Position numbers and translations under genes: made by a program. The notes under the pieces are model-generated. The model was not told where the DNA came from. It searched no databases and saw only the letters and a program-made list of their open reading frames with translations. Below are positions 24,275-36,079 of a stretch of DNA of 64,000 nt, piece after piece. Position 1 is the first letter of the stretch; the number at the start of each line of letters is the position of its first letter. This stretch comes from Silene conica (Eukaryota > Streptophyta > Magnoliopsida > Caryophyllales > Caryophyllaceae). The DNA is taken from positions 70,658,641 to 70,722,640 of the forward strand of contig CM055313.2 in NCBI GenBank assembly GCA_029255685.2. Direction: 5' to 3'.

Positions 24275-24631
24275 TGTACTAACGTTTCAACAGCAAAGGA
24301 ATGAGGTAAGTTATGATGTGGAATATGATCGGTAATACATGTTGTGAAGCATGAGATTGACATTAAAAGATGATTGGCATGTATATACTGTTGTTTCAGA
24401 TATTGAGAATATGAGTTTGTATATGAGTTTTGAATATGAGATTGATTTGTATGATGATATGCATGCGGTTATATGATCCCTAAGCCTTTAGGTAGACTTA
24501 TGATATGATGATAAGTATGAATTAGAAGCATGTTAAGAAATTACATACTAGACCACATATGTTAGAAAGATCTAGGATGAGATAGAATATGACCTAGGAT
24601 ACTCATAAAAGTGTCAAACTTGTGTAGCAAT

Positions 24632-25799
24632 ATGCCTCCCCGAAGAGACCCCGAAGCAGTTAACATTTCCCAAGAAGAGCTAGACCCCCTGTTAGTGATG
24701 AATGCTGCTCTCTTAGCCAGGATTGGAAACAATGCCCAATCTGGTGCAACTAAGATGAGCAACAATATTTCCAGACATAACCCTACCAAGTATGATGAAG
24801 AGGGAGCACCAAGTCTGCTTGCTGAATGGTGTCGGGAGTTCGAGAGTATTTTTGGACTATTGGCTGTGCCGGAGTCGATGCAGGTAGACCAAGTTGTGTT
24901 CTACCTAAAGGGTACAACTAGACTGTGGTGGAACAACAATAGGGGAGAGATTAAGGCTGCTGCTGGAGAGATCGGAGCTGAATTTGTGAGATGAGAAGGG
25001 TTTAAAGGGATCCTATCCTCTAAATTGAGGGCTGAATTCGACTCCTTTAAAATGACTGAGGGCATGACCGTGGAAGCATACCATAGCAAGTTCATGCAAT
25101 TGGCAGAGAATGTAACTGATCTGGGTTATACTCCGGAGATGCTAGCTGCAAGATTTGAGAAGGGCCTAACTATTGACATTAAGAAGAGTTTGCTGGCTAC
25201 CAAGCCCACGACTGTGGAAGACATTTATGAGAGGGCTGGACAGGCTGAAAGGAGGGATGGACATGCTGAAAGGATTTCTGACATGATTAAAAAGAAGAGA
25301 AAGCGAAGGGTGATAAACGGAAGGTTGAGTCGGTGACTGAAGGCTCGGGAAACAAGAATCAAAATAATCAGTACCATACTTTCTTCTTAAATAGTGCGCC
25401 AGGGGGAAATGGCAATCGAAGTGGAAACCAAGCTACGTCTGGATCTAATGTTGGAACACCTACATGTTTCAAATGTGAGAAGTTCGGGCACAAGCAAGCC
25501 AACTGTTGGATTAGTACGCAGAGTGTTGGGAGTAGTTATCACAAGGGCAATCAGAGTGGTGGCTTCAGAACACCAAATGCGAGCTATTCTGGGAATAATA
25601 TATCTTGGGGTAACTACCAGCGAAACTACAACAACTACAACAATAACCAGAACCGATATCAGGGAAACCAGGGTAGTGGTAATGGTAATTTCTAGAAGAC
25701 TCTTGCTGAGGCCAGTAACCAGAGTGGAGCTGCGTCAGTGAACCAGAGTGGAGCCAAGAAGAGTGGGACCCTGTTCATGATGGGTAAAGAGGCTGCTGA
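24632..25799 (+). pseudogene. gag: Gypsy gag, with nonsense and frameshift lesions
   Basis: The likely start is the ATG at 24632 (MPPRRDPEAVNISQEEL). The retrotransposon gag domain follows (FYLKGTTRLWW, then EAYHSKFMQLAENV, ARFEKGL, DIYERAGQAE), then a Gln/Asn/Gly-rich tail with a CCHC knuckle (CFKCEKFGHKQANC, about nt 25465-25506). A TGA at about 24992-24994 splits the capsid domain (TGG to TGA is the simplest explanation). The frame changes near 25330, and a TAG falls at about 25693-25695. The reading frame then runs into the solo LTR inserted at 25800. Confidence 0.9.
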
Positions 25800-26951
25800 T
25801 GTAGGAAATAATTTCTTAAATTACTCATAAAAGTATTAACTTAATTAATACTGCCAAGGATTATATCAAAAACGAATTGATATTAAAACAATAGAACTGA
25901 AATAATAGGACAAGGATCATAGAAATAACCTTTGGTCCTATATGAGATCGACCTAAGAACAACCTAGTATAAACCCAAACTTCAAGGTAGAAGTTCTCCT
26001 TAGATTGCACCCAAGACGACTGAGAAAGATTCCCTCAAAGCTCCTCCTAAATTATTATTAATTATTTTAGAGGATTTATTTTGGGATTAATATGATAAAC
26101 TAATCAGGGAGAATAAGAGAGGAAAAACGTTTTCTTCTTATATCACCAACCTCACGGCCGAAACCCTCTATATGTAGGGTTTTGGTTTGTGTTGGTATTG
26201 TACTTCAATTAGGAAACCTCATTATAATATAATATTTTGAGTCAGTTTCCTTATTACGAACTTCCTTAAAATATCATATATATATTTTAATACTTTTCGG
26301 TGTACAAATTTAATTCCCGGAGAATATTAATTAATTATCTTATAATTAATTAATCCCAATTATATTATTCTATCATATATTAAATTATAATTAATAAATA
26401 TAACTTTTATACTCCCTCCGTTCCGGTCAATAGTTATCTATTTCCATTTCGGGGTGTATCATTGAATTGTTATCTATTTCCGTTTTTGGCAACCTTTTGT
26501 GGATCACATTTCATTGCATGTGGGGCCATGTGATTTGTGTGGTCCAAATTCATTCATACTTTTTTTCTTAATCTTTGTGTCAAAAGGAATAGATAACAAT
26601 TGATCGAGACGGAGGGAGTATATATTTACTAGAATTAACATTTAATTCATTTCTCCTAGTTATTATTTAATCATATTAAATGTTTATCATCTACTTAACT
26701 ACATTTTAGCTAAGTTTAGCATTTATGTAATTATATCAATATATAATCACATTTCTCAGTACTATCCTATAGGTGTGACCTTTAGGGATCAGCTGATTAT
26801 CGCCATCATATGACAGTAACGTCAAACTTCTAGTGAGTCAATCGTTACCGATAAACGTTAATCAACTGATTAATATACTAAGTATCCCTGCGTGATCCTG
26901 TAAAAGATTTACTCAAATAATCACACACTGTGGAGGACATTTACTCCAACA
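25800..26951 (-). mobile_element. Solo LTR inserted between gag and protease (1152 bp)
   Basis: The insert begins TGTAGGAAATAATTTC and ends TTTACTCCAACA, flanked by the five-base duplication GCTGA (25795-25799 and 26952-26956). Read on the minus strand it starts TGTTGGAGTAAATGTCC, a typical LTR start, so minus orientation is preferred. It has no coding region or primer site. It contains a Stowaway MITE at 26412-26618, which must be younger. Confidence 0.85.
26412..26618. mobile_element. Stowaway MITE, 207 bp
   Basis: The inverted ends ctccctccgttccggtcaa and ctccctccgtctcgatcaa are flanked by TA on each side. CTCCCTCCGT is the classic Stowaway terminus. Confidence 0.92.
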
Positions 26952-26956
26952 GCTGA

Positions 26957-29613
26957 GCAGGATGCACACGTTGTCACCGGTACATTCGTTGTACATTCTT
27001 CCCCTACTTTTGTTTTGTTTGATTTCGGTGCATCGTATTCTTTTATATCTGCGGAGCATGCTAGAGCTATAGGACTTAATATATATGAAATTATAGCTGA
27101 TTCAGTAACTATACCGTCGGGAGAGTCCATATCATGTAATAGAGTTTACAGTAATATAATGATCCAAGTGGGGGCTTTGAGCTTTGAGTCAAACCTGATA
27201 GAGTTTCCTTTGGGTGGATTTGAGGTAATACTGGGATGGATTGCTTAAAGAAGTATAAGGCTTACATCGATTGTTACCAAGGGAAGATTACTTTGAGAGG
27301 GCCTAAGAGAGTGAGAGTGTTCTATAAGGGTTATTCCGTGAAGCCTAAGTTGAAATTGATAACCATCAATGCCCTGAAGACTTGTCTAAAGAGAGGTGAT
27401 GAGATGTTGTTATGCCATGTGAGAGACTTGACCGCGGTGCACCCCAAGCCAGTGATATTAAAGTTGCAAGAGAATTTGAAGATGTATTTCCAGAAGAAAT
27501 TCCTGAGTTACCGCCAAAAAGGGACTTAGATTTTGGTATTGATCTGATGCCCGGGGCTGAACCAATTTCGAAAGCACCTTATCGCATGGGACCTAAGGAA
27601 TTGGAAGAGATGAGGAAGCAGTTGGATGAGCTAGCAATCAAGGGGTATGTGAGACCGAGTGTGCCACCATGGGGAGCGCCAATGTTGTTCGTGAAGAAGA
27701 AAGATGGAACCATGAGATTATGTGTGGACTATAGGGAGCTTAATAATGTGACGATCAAGAATAAGTATCCTTTACCTCGAATCAATGATCTATTTGACCA
27801 ATTGAGTGGGGCTGGTGTATTTTCCAAGATTGATTTGAGGTCAGGGTACCATCAGTTGAGAATCAAGGATGCGGACATCCATAAGACTGCGTTCAGATCG
27901 AGGTAGTGGTATTATGAATTCATGGTTATGCCATTTGGTTTAACTAATGCACCTACTGTTTTCATGGACTTGATAAACAAAGTGTTTAGTCCTTATCTGG
28001 ACCAGTTTATGGTGGTGTTTATCGATGATATCTTGGTGTACTCCAAGAACAGAGAAGATAATGCATGCGAGGCATTTGAGTATTGTGCTGCAGACATCGA
28101 GAGATAATCAACTATATGCCAAGCTGAGTAAGTGTGAATTCAGGCTCGAGAAAGTGGCTTTTCTGGGCCATATGGTATCTAAGGAGGGAGTTTCTGACGA
28201 TCCTAGCAAGATTGAAGCAGTTTCGAAGTGGGAGCGACCAAAGAATGTGGCTGATATTCGGAGTTTCTTGGGTTTGGCAGGTTATTACAGGAGGTCTGTG
28301 AAGGATTTTTTAAAGATAGCCAAGACAATGACTTCGTTGATAAGGAAAGAGAATAGATTTGTGTTGGATGAGAGCTGTGAGAAGGCATTTCTAGACATGA
28401 AAGAGCATCTTACTACAACTCCTATCCTTGCATTACCAGAAGGAAGTGAGAATTTCGAGGTTCACACCGATGCTTTTAAGAAGGGACTGGGATGTGCGCT
28501 GATGCAGAATGGGAGAGTGATCGCTTATGCTTCTAGGCAACTGAAACCATATGAGGAGAATTATCCAACGCATGATCTAGAGCTTGGAGTAGTGGTTTTT
28601 GCACTTAAATTGTGGCGACATTACCTTTATGGAGCTACATTTAAAGTGTATTCTGATCACAAGAGTTTGAAATACATCTATACCCAGAGAGAGCTGAATA
28701 TGCGTTAGAGGAGGTGGGTCGAGCTGATTGGAGACTACGATATGGAGATTTTGTACAAAGAAGGAAAAGCTAATGTTGTGGCTGATGCATTGAGTAAAAA
28801 ATCTGTTCACGCTCTATGCACTGTTAGATCGAGAATGAGTATGTATTGTGAGTTGGGACAGATGAGTATCGCAGTAATCAGGAAGGGTGAGACTATGGAG
28901 GATTTGACGATCGAGCCTGAGTTATATTCCGAGATTCGAGAACGACAGAAGAGTGATCCTAGAATTTAGAAGTGGCGTGAGGCAGTGAGCAAAGCTAGTG
29001 ATGCAGAGCCATATTCTAAGTTCGAGGTTCACAGTGATGACAGTTTGAGGTTTGCTGGGAGATGGTGTGTGCCTGATGATGAGGTCCTGAAGAGAAAGAT
29101 TCTAGCCGGAGCTCATTGTACACCTTATTCCGTTCACCCTGGAGGTGATAAATTGTACAAAGACCTGAAGAAAGCATTTTGGTGGCCAAAGATGAAGCAG
29201 GAGGTAGCTGAGTTTGTTTCTCGATGCTTAGTGTGTTAGAGAGTGAAAGGAGAACATAAGAGGCCGCAAGGGAAGTTGCAACCACTGGATGTACCTGAGT
29301 GGAAGTGGGAGAGCATCTCAATGGATTTTATTGTGCGCTTGCCCAAGAGTTCGAAGGGAAATGACATGATTTGGGTGATCGTTGATAGGTTGACTAAATC
29401 AGGCCATTTCATTCCGATGAAAGAAACTTGGAGTAAAACTGAGCTGGCTAAGGCTTACATCAACTATGTGGTGAAGCTGCATGGCGTACCTAGAGATATT
29501 GTTTCTGATCGTGATTCCAGGTTCATCTCTAAATTCTGGCAAGAGTTGCAGACATTGATGGGTACTACCTTGAAGATGAGTACAACATTTCATCCAGCGA
29601 CAGATGGTCAGAC
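26957..29613 (+). pseudogene. pol: Gypsy pol: protease, RT, RNase H, partial integrase; decayed
   Basis: The protease site reads FDFGASYSF near 27015, where D-S/T-G is expected. A small indel near 27235 breaks the frame at the conserved LGxDWL motif. Reverse transcriptase contains [37 protein letters not shown] and the catalytic FIDD near 28020, with a TAG at 27904-27906 and a frame change near 28065. RNase H starts at about 28455 ([11 protein letters not shown], Ser replaced by Phe) and includes ADALSKK. Integrase begins with the HHCC region near 29130 (HPGGDKLYKDL, then CLVC) and shows the first two catalytic aspartates (MDFI, DRDSRF), but ends at ATDGQT, before the catalytic Glu. Stops at 28706-28708, 28966-28968 and 29237-29239 are TAG where Gln (CAG) is usual. 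Confidence 0.92.
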
Positions 29614-30134
29614 TGTGTTGGTTTTATTTGTTGGTGTCGAGAATATCATGGTACGGTAAGTTTTCTTTCATGTCATGTTGTGTTGTATCCTCACATGATT
29701 GTCGTAATATGTCTACAAATGAAGGTAAGTTTGATTGGACTTTCATGAGTATAGATGATCTCGTATGTTTACTGGTTTTACATTTCAATTGTTATTGATT
29801 GTTGGTTATATTCAATTGTTGTAAACATGACCGGGAGAGCATCTAGTTACTCCCGACTGATTGTCGACCCCCTTCTCAGGTTGTTCAGGTGGTCGCTGTT
29901 TGGTTGATGCTTACTTGGGGAATGTGCGAAGCGAGCTTAATAAATTGTTTAGGACCTTTACTTTAGGTTTTTAAGAACCTTTGAATATTGTATTAGTTGG
30001 TTTTCGATTTGAGTATCGACCCGGATTTGGGTAAGGTGTTTCCGCCACCTTAACCCAGTTATCATTGAGTTACACTCTGATATTCATTTATATTATGTTT
30101 TTTTTTCCTTTATTTTATAATCCGGGTTGTTACA
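29614..30134 (+). repeat. Probable gypsy-type LTR fragment
   Basis: Starts TGTGTTGG exactly where the integrase homology ends and finishes ATCCGGGTTGTTACA, an LTR-like terminus different from the neighbouring family. No target duplication and no primer site follow, so it may be a solo LTR or a recombination product. Confidence 0.4.
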
Positions 30135-31900
30135 GATATGTTTATCCAATGAAATCTATGATTTAATTATAGACAGATAGCCTTATATGTGGAATAACGA
30201 GCTATAAATTAGTCATAAAAAGTTGGTGTAACGAAAATTAGATTCTTGCCAGTTTGAACAACAAACACACAGGAAAGGTAGTGTAAAAGTCATATCGGTT
30301 CACATACTTTAAGTAATAAGAAAATGGCAAGCATGAGTAGTTGGTACTCTTACAGAGTAAAGAAATTTGGATGTCCCGGAAGTGACATATATATCTGAAT
30401 GATAATAGATGACCTATATAGAAAAAGAAATGGTGCCGTATATATTCAGATATCACTGATTCAATATTGACACTATCACGAGATATGAAATTATAACGAT
30501 ATGGTTAGAACCGATATGCATTTGCACACGAAGTTTAATGAACTAGATAATGAGGATCTTATAAATAAGTCCAGTTTTATTGTCGACACATAATCAATGA
30601 TTATGAATGAGCTCATGGATCAGAAATCCATTTATTGACCGGAAGTCAATTTAAGTTATGAATTTTGGAAAACAAAACTGTACAATTTGTATATCGAGTC
30701 ATCATCATTTACATTTCGAGATTAAGTTCATCGTTGCATTTAGTTTTAATATTTACATTATTATTTGTTTTAGATAGTGGTATAGAATTAGTTACACATC
30801 ATATGCATGCACATGATTAACTATATTGTTATATTTTGATAAATGTTTAAAAAGGAGAAATGTTATCATATGAGATACTCCATCGAGGATAACTTCTTAT
30901 AGGAGACTCTTATAAACGATCGTCAAATGATGATGTTTGATTAATTGAGTTTTGCGAACTCATGATTATATATGAACTCCATGACACGATTGAAAGATTA
31001 TCGTGATTATTTCCAAAATGGAAAAAAAAAAACTCATATAGAGTTACTTGAAGAAATTATTATTGTCTCAACCTGAAGTTTGAGCATATGAGAATAATAA
31101 TTTAAATGAGCTTCATGCTAAACATGTGAAATTAGTTTATGGTCAAGAAGTACCATCGTTTGGAAAATATTGTAGTCAAAATCTACAATGAGGATGTCAA
31201 TCATTACATATATGATTTAACAAAGAAAATAGTTCAAAGGTATTGGATGATTTATTCAATAATTATCGTATTGATTCTCCTTAATACAAGGAATTAAGGA
31301 ATGATGGCTACATTCTTTTTTCCTTCGACTATTTTTTTTGTCCCAACGGGTTTTTCCTAGCAAGGTTTTTAACGAGGTAGCAATATAAGCGCATTATTAC
31401 GCTATAGTCACGGACATCATTATTGTTGAGATGACAATTATTTTCGACACATAATGCTATGTCGTTTTTGTGGAGAAGTTAAATCATTATTGCGGAAGTA
31501 TTAATTGAAATGAAGATCCAAGAGTTATTATGAAATGATTAGATCAAGAGTGTGAGTTCTCAAAGAAATGTGATATCGAAACCATCATAGATTTCTATTG
31601 ATCGAAGATTCAAGTTTTTTAACTATATTGGATATTGCTCTAACGATCAAGAAGTTATGTTAAAGCACAGATCATTTGAAGGTTTATTATATTATGTATT
31701 TATCAGGGGGAGTATCACGCGCTGTACTCTTTTTCCTTAGCCATGGTTTTGTCCACTGGGTTTTCCATGGAAAGGTTTTAACGAGGCAGCTTGTTGTGCG
31801 TGTTTTGAAGATTAGTATACTGTTTTCCTTCACTGGTGTTTTCCACGAGGTTTTTCTAGGGAGGGTTTTAAGGAGACATCTTCTTCAGTGATGGACATCC
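30135..31900 (+). mobile_element. Decayed Ty1/copia 3' region
   Basis: No readable domain remains. From about 31311 there are repeated blocks of the type ttccttagccatggttttgtcc...ggttttaacgaggcagc (31311-31380, 31724-31795 and a third near 31825), which I know from the region just upstream of the polypurine tract in several plant copia groups. The upstream part (30135-31300) is AT-rich and unassigned. Confidence 0.5.
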
Positions 31901-32089
31901 AAGGGGAGTATTATGAAATATTATAGTATAATAATATTATATAGATGTCTTGGAATATCCTATAGTGTTTTATCTTATGGAAACTCTACCTCATTGTATG
32001 TGTATATATATCCCCATAATGGAATGAGAACATACCTTTTGTTTCTCTTACTTTCACTCCGCCATTCTCTTTGTCTTTATTTCACAACA
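31901..32089 (+). repeat. Copia polypurine tract and short LTR
   Basis: AAGGGGAG (31901-31908) precedes a 181-bp segment starting TATTATGAAATA and ending TTCACAACA, with a TATA-like stretch near 32004 (tgtatatatatcc). It fits a small copia LTR whose first TG has mutated. Borders are tentative. Confidence 0.5.
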
Positions 32090-32108
32090 AGTAATATATA
32101 GTAATGCA

Positions 32109-32404
32109 CTCCCTCCTATTCTGAATATATGTGACATTTGAGGTTGGGTACGAGAATTAAGAAATTCATTTGTTTAATGTAAAGTAATGTGTGGGGTGGG
32201 AAGATTGGAGAGAGGGAATGTATTATTGATTATTATTGTGAGTAGAGATGATTAAAATAAGTAGTGTTGTGGGGGTAAGGTGAGGTATTATTGTGGGTTA
32301 GAGTGAATAAAATAAGTATAAACAATGTCTCAAAATGGAATATGTGACATTTACGTGACTAGACGAAAACGGCAAATGTGACAGTTATTCAGAATAGGAG
32401 GGAA
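32109..32404. mobile_element. Stowaway-like MITE, about 296 bp
   Basis: The 18-bp inverted ends ctccctcctattctgaat and ttccctcctattctgaat differ at one position. The flanking TA duplication is not clean. Confidence 0.75.
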
Positions 32405-32973
32405 TATAATGTTTGGTACATTTTTACCGAGTTAAGTAAATTAGGGGTCAAAGCAGTCTATTTGCTAATCGTTTGTAAAGAATTGACACGTGAGTACAAG
32501 GAGGAACAGACGGCTAAATTGATAGTATTCTAAGATTAGGTTAGTTGTTGTATTGTGAATGATCTATTTCTCGTTGACTTGCTTGCTTTATATAGAACTA
32601 AACCCTAATAGGATTTAGTTGGCTTGTTCTCCAATGCTGCGTGTACCGCCATCCTACTACCGTGAACCATTAGTTTCATTTCCTATCCTCAGCTGGCCCA
32701 ATAATCGTGCCTGTCTAAAATGCTCATAGGAGTCATGGAGCTGGTAAAGATACAAAGAAGCAAAGCACCGCAAATTGGTGCTGCACAATCCATGCTTGTT
32801 AGGATGAAACATGGGGTGGAGGTAGCGTTTGGTGGTGGTGGCGAGGGTGGTAGTAGATGGGAAGTGGCCCGAAATTGAAAATTGGGTTAATTTGCACGTA
32901 ATTTCAAACGTTTGGGGACAAATTGCTACTTTTTCCGGAGTATAGGCGTAAACAAGGTTTGATATTTTTCATG
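32405..32973. other. 3' flank of the PPR gene; nothing recognised
   Basis: Unique-looking DNA with no coding region or repeat that I can name. The part nearest 32973 is presumably the 3' UTR of the minus-strand PPR gene. Confidence 0.4.
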
Positions 32974-35190
32974 CTACCAATAATCTCCACAGGAACATTT
33001 CCCGCCTTTGAAATGATGGAACCGGCTATTATCCCTCACTATGATTTCCCTGTGAACAATCTTTGACATCAACTTTATAGCAGTATGGCAATCGGTACAA
33101 ACACGTATATTCTTGGTCACACAAATAGGTGTTCCTGCTGGAGTACTTATAATACCAAATGCTATAGCTAATCTTTCACTGTGGGTATGGAGCAGACTCT
33201 TCTTGTACTCCTCATCGACATCATGCAGCACCTCGCTTGTGTCAGGAATGTATCCCTCTTTCTCCATCTCTTCTAGAAGCTTTTCTAAAGCCATCATTAT
33301 CAATGTATAAGATGGATGAGATTTATCTCCGGCCACAAACGTATGTAAATTGTTCTTCACTTCGATCCAGGAACAAGCTGCATATTTGACAATTCCTATA
33401 TTCCTCATGCTAATTCTCACTTCAGCAGCTTCTTTCCATCTCTTTGCGGCTGAATATATGTTACACATCAAAACATAAGCTCCAACATTCCCAGGGTCCA
33501 TTCGAAACACTTCTTGTGCAACTTTTTCTGCCATTTCAACATTTTTGTGTTTTCTGCAAGCAGCCAGCAATATATACCAGACAGATCCTACAGGAGTTGG
33601 CATCTTACTGATAAAGTCATACGCTTCCTGCAATCTTCCAGCTCGGCCAAGAAGGTCTGTTAATGCCGAGTAATGCTCTAATTGCGGAGATATTCTATAA
33701 TCATTGATCATGCTACTGAAGTGCTTATAAGCTTCGTCTACCAAACCAGCATGACTACAAGCAGTTAAAACTGCTATAAAAGCAATAGGGTTGGGTTTCA
33801 GTCCCACATTTTCCATTTGATGGAACAAAAAAATGGCATCATGAGCATAGCCATTAACAGCATAGCCCATGATCATGGCCGTCCATGACACAACATCGTG
33901 CGCTTTCATATTACTAAAGATACACTTGGCAATTTTGATGTAGCCACATTTTGCATACATGTCAACTAATGAACTAGCAATTAATACATTGTCCTCAAAT
34001 CCACACCTAACAATATGCCCGTGTAGCTGTTTTCCCAAACGTAACGTTGTTAGATGAGAACAAGCTGGAATGATGCTCGAAAACAAAAAACAACTAGGCT
34101 TCACTTTAGCCATTACCATTTCCCTGAACAACCTTAGGCCATCATTAAAAAGACCATTCTTCACAAATCCAGATATGATCGAATTCCATGAGAAAATATC
34201 ACATTGTGGTAACCGAATAAAGACTTTATACGCATCCTCTACCCGGTTACATTTTCCATACATATCAATCAAGCCACTTCCAACAAACAAGTGACCATCA
34301 AGTCGAGTCCTAATAGCATACCCATGTATTTCCTTCCCCTTACCAACATCAACAAGTTCCGCAAACATAGGAAGTATACCCGAAAGACTAAAAGCATCCG
34401 GTTTTAAGCCAGCAATCCCCATCTCCCTTAACATTCCCAAAGCTTCTCCAAACATCCCATTTTGCGCATTTCCGGCTATCACAGTGTTCCATGAAACAAG
34501 ATCTTTATACGGCATAGTCTCAAATATTTTCTGAACACTACTTCGTCTCACTCTATAAGTACCCATTTCATCAAAATCGTTCCTCGGCCGAAAACCAACA
34601 TCATCATAATTTATTTTTCGACGAGGCATTTCGTCGAACACTTTAGAGGCATTTCCCTTAAGACACGAAACTTCATCCTTCAAACTCTCCAATTTCAAAT
34701 ACATATTCATAAGCGCATTCCCGATATACACATCAAAATCAAGACCAACTTTAACGACAACCGCATGAACACATTCACCAAGATTCAAACTTTTCAAAAA
34801 AGTACAAGACTTTACAACAGAAGGAAATACATTATGATCTGGGCACAACCCAGAAGCCCTAAATTGATTAAAACAAGATAAAGATTCAGAATAAAACCCA
34901 GAAGAAGTATAACATCTTACCATAAATTTCCAAGCAATAAGTGGAGGTGATGAATCACGATAAAGGGTGAAAATGTTGAGTGTTTCATGTAAAAGATTGA
35001 GTTTTGAGTAAATTGGAAGAAGGATTGTTGAGAGATAATAAAGGTTGAATCCTTCGTGTTTGATGATTTGGGCATGAAATTGTTTTGCTAGAGATTTTGA
35101 GGTGATCAATGCCGGGTTTGCCAGGATTGTGTTCATCAGTGGATTTGTCATTGAGTTTTTTAAATATGGAGGGAGTATGAAATGCTCCAA
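32974..35190 (-). CDS. PPR protein of the PLS-DYW subclass (organelle RNA editing factor)
   Basis: A single uninterrupted 738-codon frame without introns, typical of plant PPR genes. Tandem PPR motifs (recurrent [17 protein letters not shown] and LVDMYAKCG signatures) fill about residues 60-560 and would bind a specific organellar RNA. E and E+ motifs follow, then a complete DYW cytidine deaminase domain at about 646-738. It has the catalytic HSE (670-672), zinc-binding CTDC (698-701), the HH...CSC second zinc site and the C-terminal GDYW. Such proteins convert a chosen cytidine to uridine in plastid or mitochondrial transcripts. The closest relative I can recall is Arabidopsis At3g23330, which shares the unusual spacer around residues 165-215. 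The start gives an N-terminus without an obvious strong transit peptide; a further upstream start in frame is not evident. The target site is unknown. Confidence 0.95.
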   Translation of the reverse strand: MEHFILPPYLKNSMTNPLMNTILANPALITSKSLAKQFHAQIIKHEGFNLYYLSTILLPIYSKLNLLHETLNIFTLYRDSSPPLIAWKFMVRCYTSSGFYSESLSCFNQFRASGLCPDHNVFPSVVKSCTFLKSLNLGECVHAVVVKVGLDFDVYIGNALMNMYLKLESLKDEVSCLKGNASKVFDEMPRRKINYDDVGFRPRNDFDEMGTYRVRRSSVQKIFETMPYKDLVSWNTVIAGNAQNGMFGEALGMLREMGIAGLKPDAFSLSGILPMFAELVDVGKGKEIHGYAIRTRLDGHLFVGSGLIDMYGKCNRVEDAYKVFIRLPQCDIFSWNSIISGFVKNGLFNDGLRLFREMVMAKVKPSCFLFSSIIPACSHLTTLRLGKQLHGHIVRCGFEDNVLIASSLVDMYAKCGYIKIAKCIFSNMKAHDVVSWTAMIMGYAVNGYAHDAIFLFHQMENVGLKPNPIAFIAVLTACSHAGLVDEAYKHFSSMINDYRISPQLEHYSALTDLLGRAGRLQEAYDFISKMPTPVGSVWYILLAACRKHKNVEMAEKVAQEVFRMDPGNVGAYVLMCNIYSAAKRWKEAAEVRISMRNIGIVKYAACSWIEVKNNLHTFVAGDKSHPSYTLIMMALEKLLEEMEKEGYIPDTSEVLHDVDEEYKKSLLHTHSERLAIAFGIISTPAGTPICVTKNIRVCTDCHTAIKLMSKIVHREIIVRDNSRFHHFKGGKCSCGDYW

Positions 35191-35317
35191 TTTCTATTTT
35201 GCCTCCCCTTCTACAAAGTGTCAAAGAGTTCTGTTTATCCATCAATGTGAGGAAATGGAATATCTTGTGAATAGAGCAAGTGAACATGTAAATGGGAGGA
35301 AATGGAATATTTTTTGA

Positions 35318-35745
35318 AAATAAAGAACAATTCATTAATAGAACGTCATATGGCACTTATAGAGAATAAGTATAATTGAAAACAAATCTAATGAAAACCA
35401 AAGAAAAACAATTTTCTTATAAACTAGGGATCTCAAAACAGCATCTGACAATTCGGCTCGTCCTATTATCGCTATCTTCATGTAGCTTTTGAGGGGATCC
35501 TTCGTTTGATTTATGAGATAAAACATAAATCTGACTGGTTAAAGATCGTCGACCAATTACTTGTACCCTTTGAAAGAACACGCTACGAACCATCAACGAA
35601 CTACTCTTGACAATATTATAGATGAAACTAAACCACGAATAAAAGGACAAAACCCCGAAATACGGGACGAAAACCCTGAAATAAGGGACGGAAAAACGAT
35701 TCTCACCAAAAGGGAGACTTTTATTGAATAGATTAAAGATAGACA
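35318..35745 (-). repeat. Retroposon-like dispersed repeat, copy 1
   Basis: Read on the minus strand it starts with aagtctcccttttggtgaga and ends gttctattaatgaattgttc followed by an A-rich tail. The same start and end recur in the copy at 39160-39605. The A-rich tail and shared 5' word suggest a non-autonomous non-LTR retroposon. Its open frame (109 codons) has no known domain. Confidence 0.5.
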
Positions 35746-36079
35746 TACTATTAATTGCAACTTAATATAAATTTGGGGCTTAACAGTGTTACTTGCATTA
35801 TGTGAAAAGGCATTATTCGTCTTTAACTTGTTACGAATTACATCATGTAAGGGGCATTTTTGTCTTTAACTTTTGACAGATAGTGCCCGTTTTCAATGAG
35901 AATTTGTTCACCTTTTGTTAGGCATCGGTGAGGTCAGGTGGGTAAACGAGCTCATCAAGTTCGAGCTCGAGTTTGAGTTTGAGTTTTGATGGGCTTGGAA
36001 TTGCTGTAAAAGAGGCAATTACGATAGATTAAAACTTAAAGTTAGGGCTTAAAACTGAGCTCGATTTGTCATTATCTCT

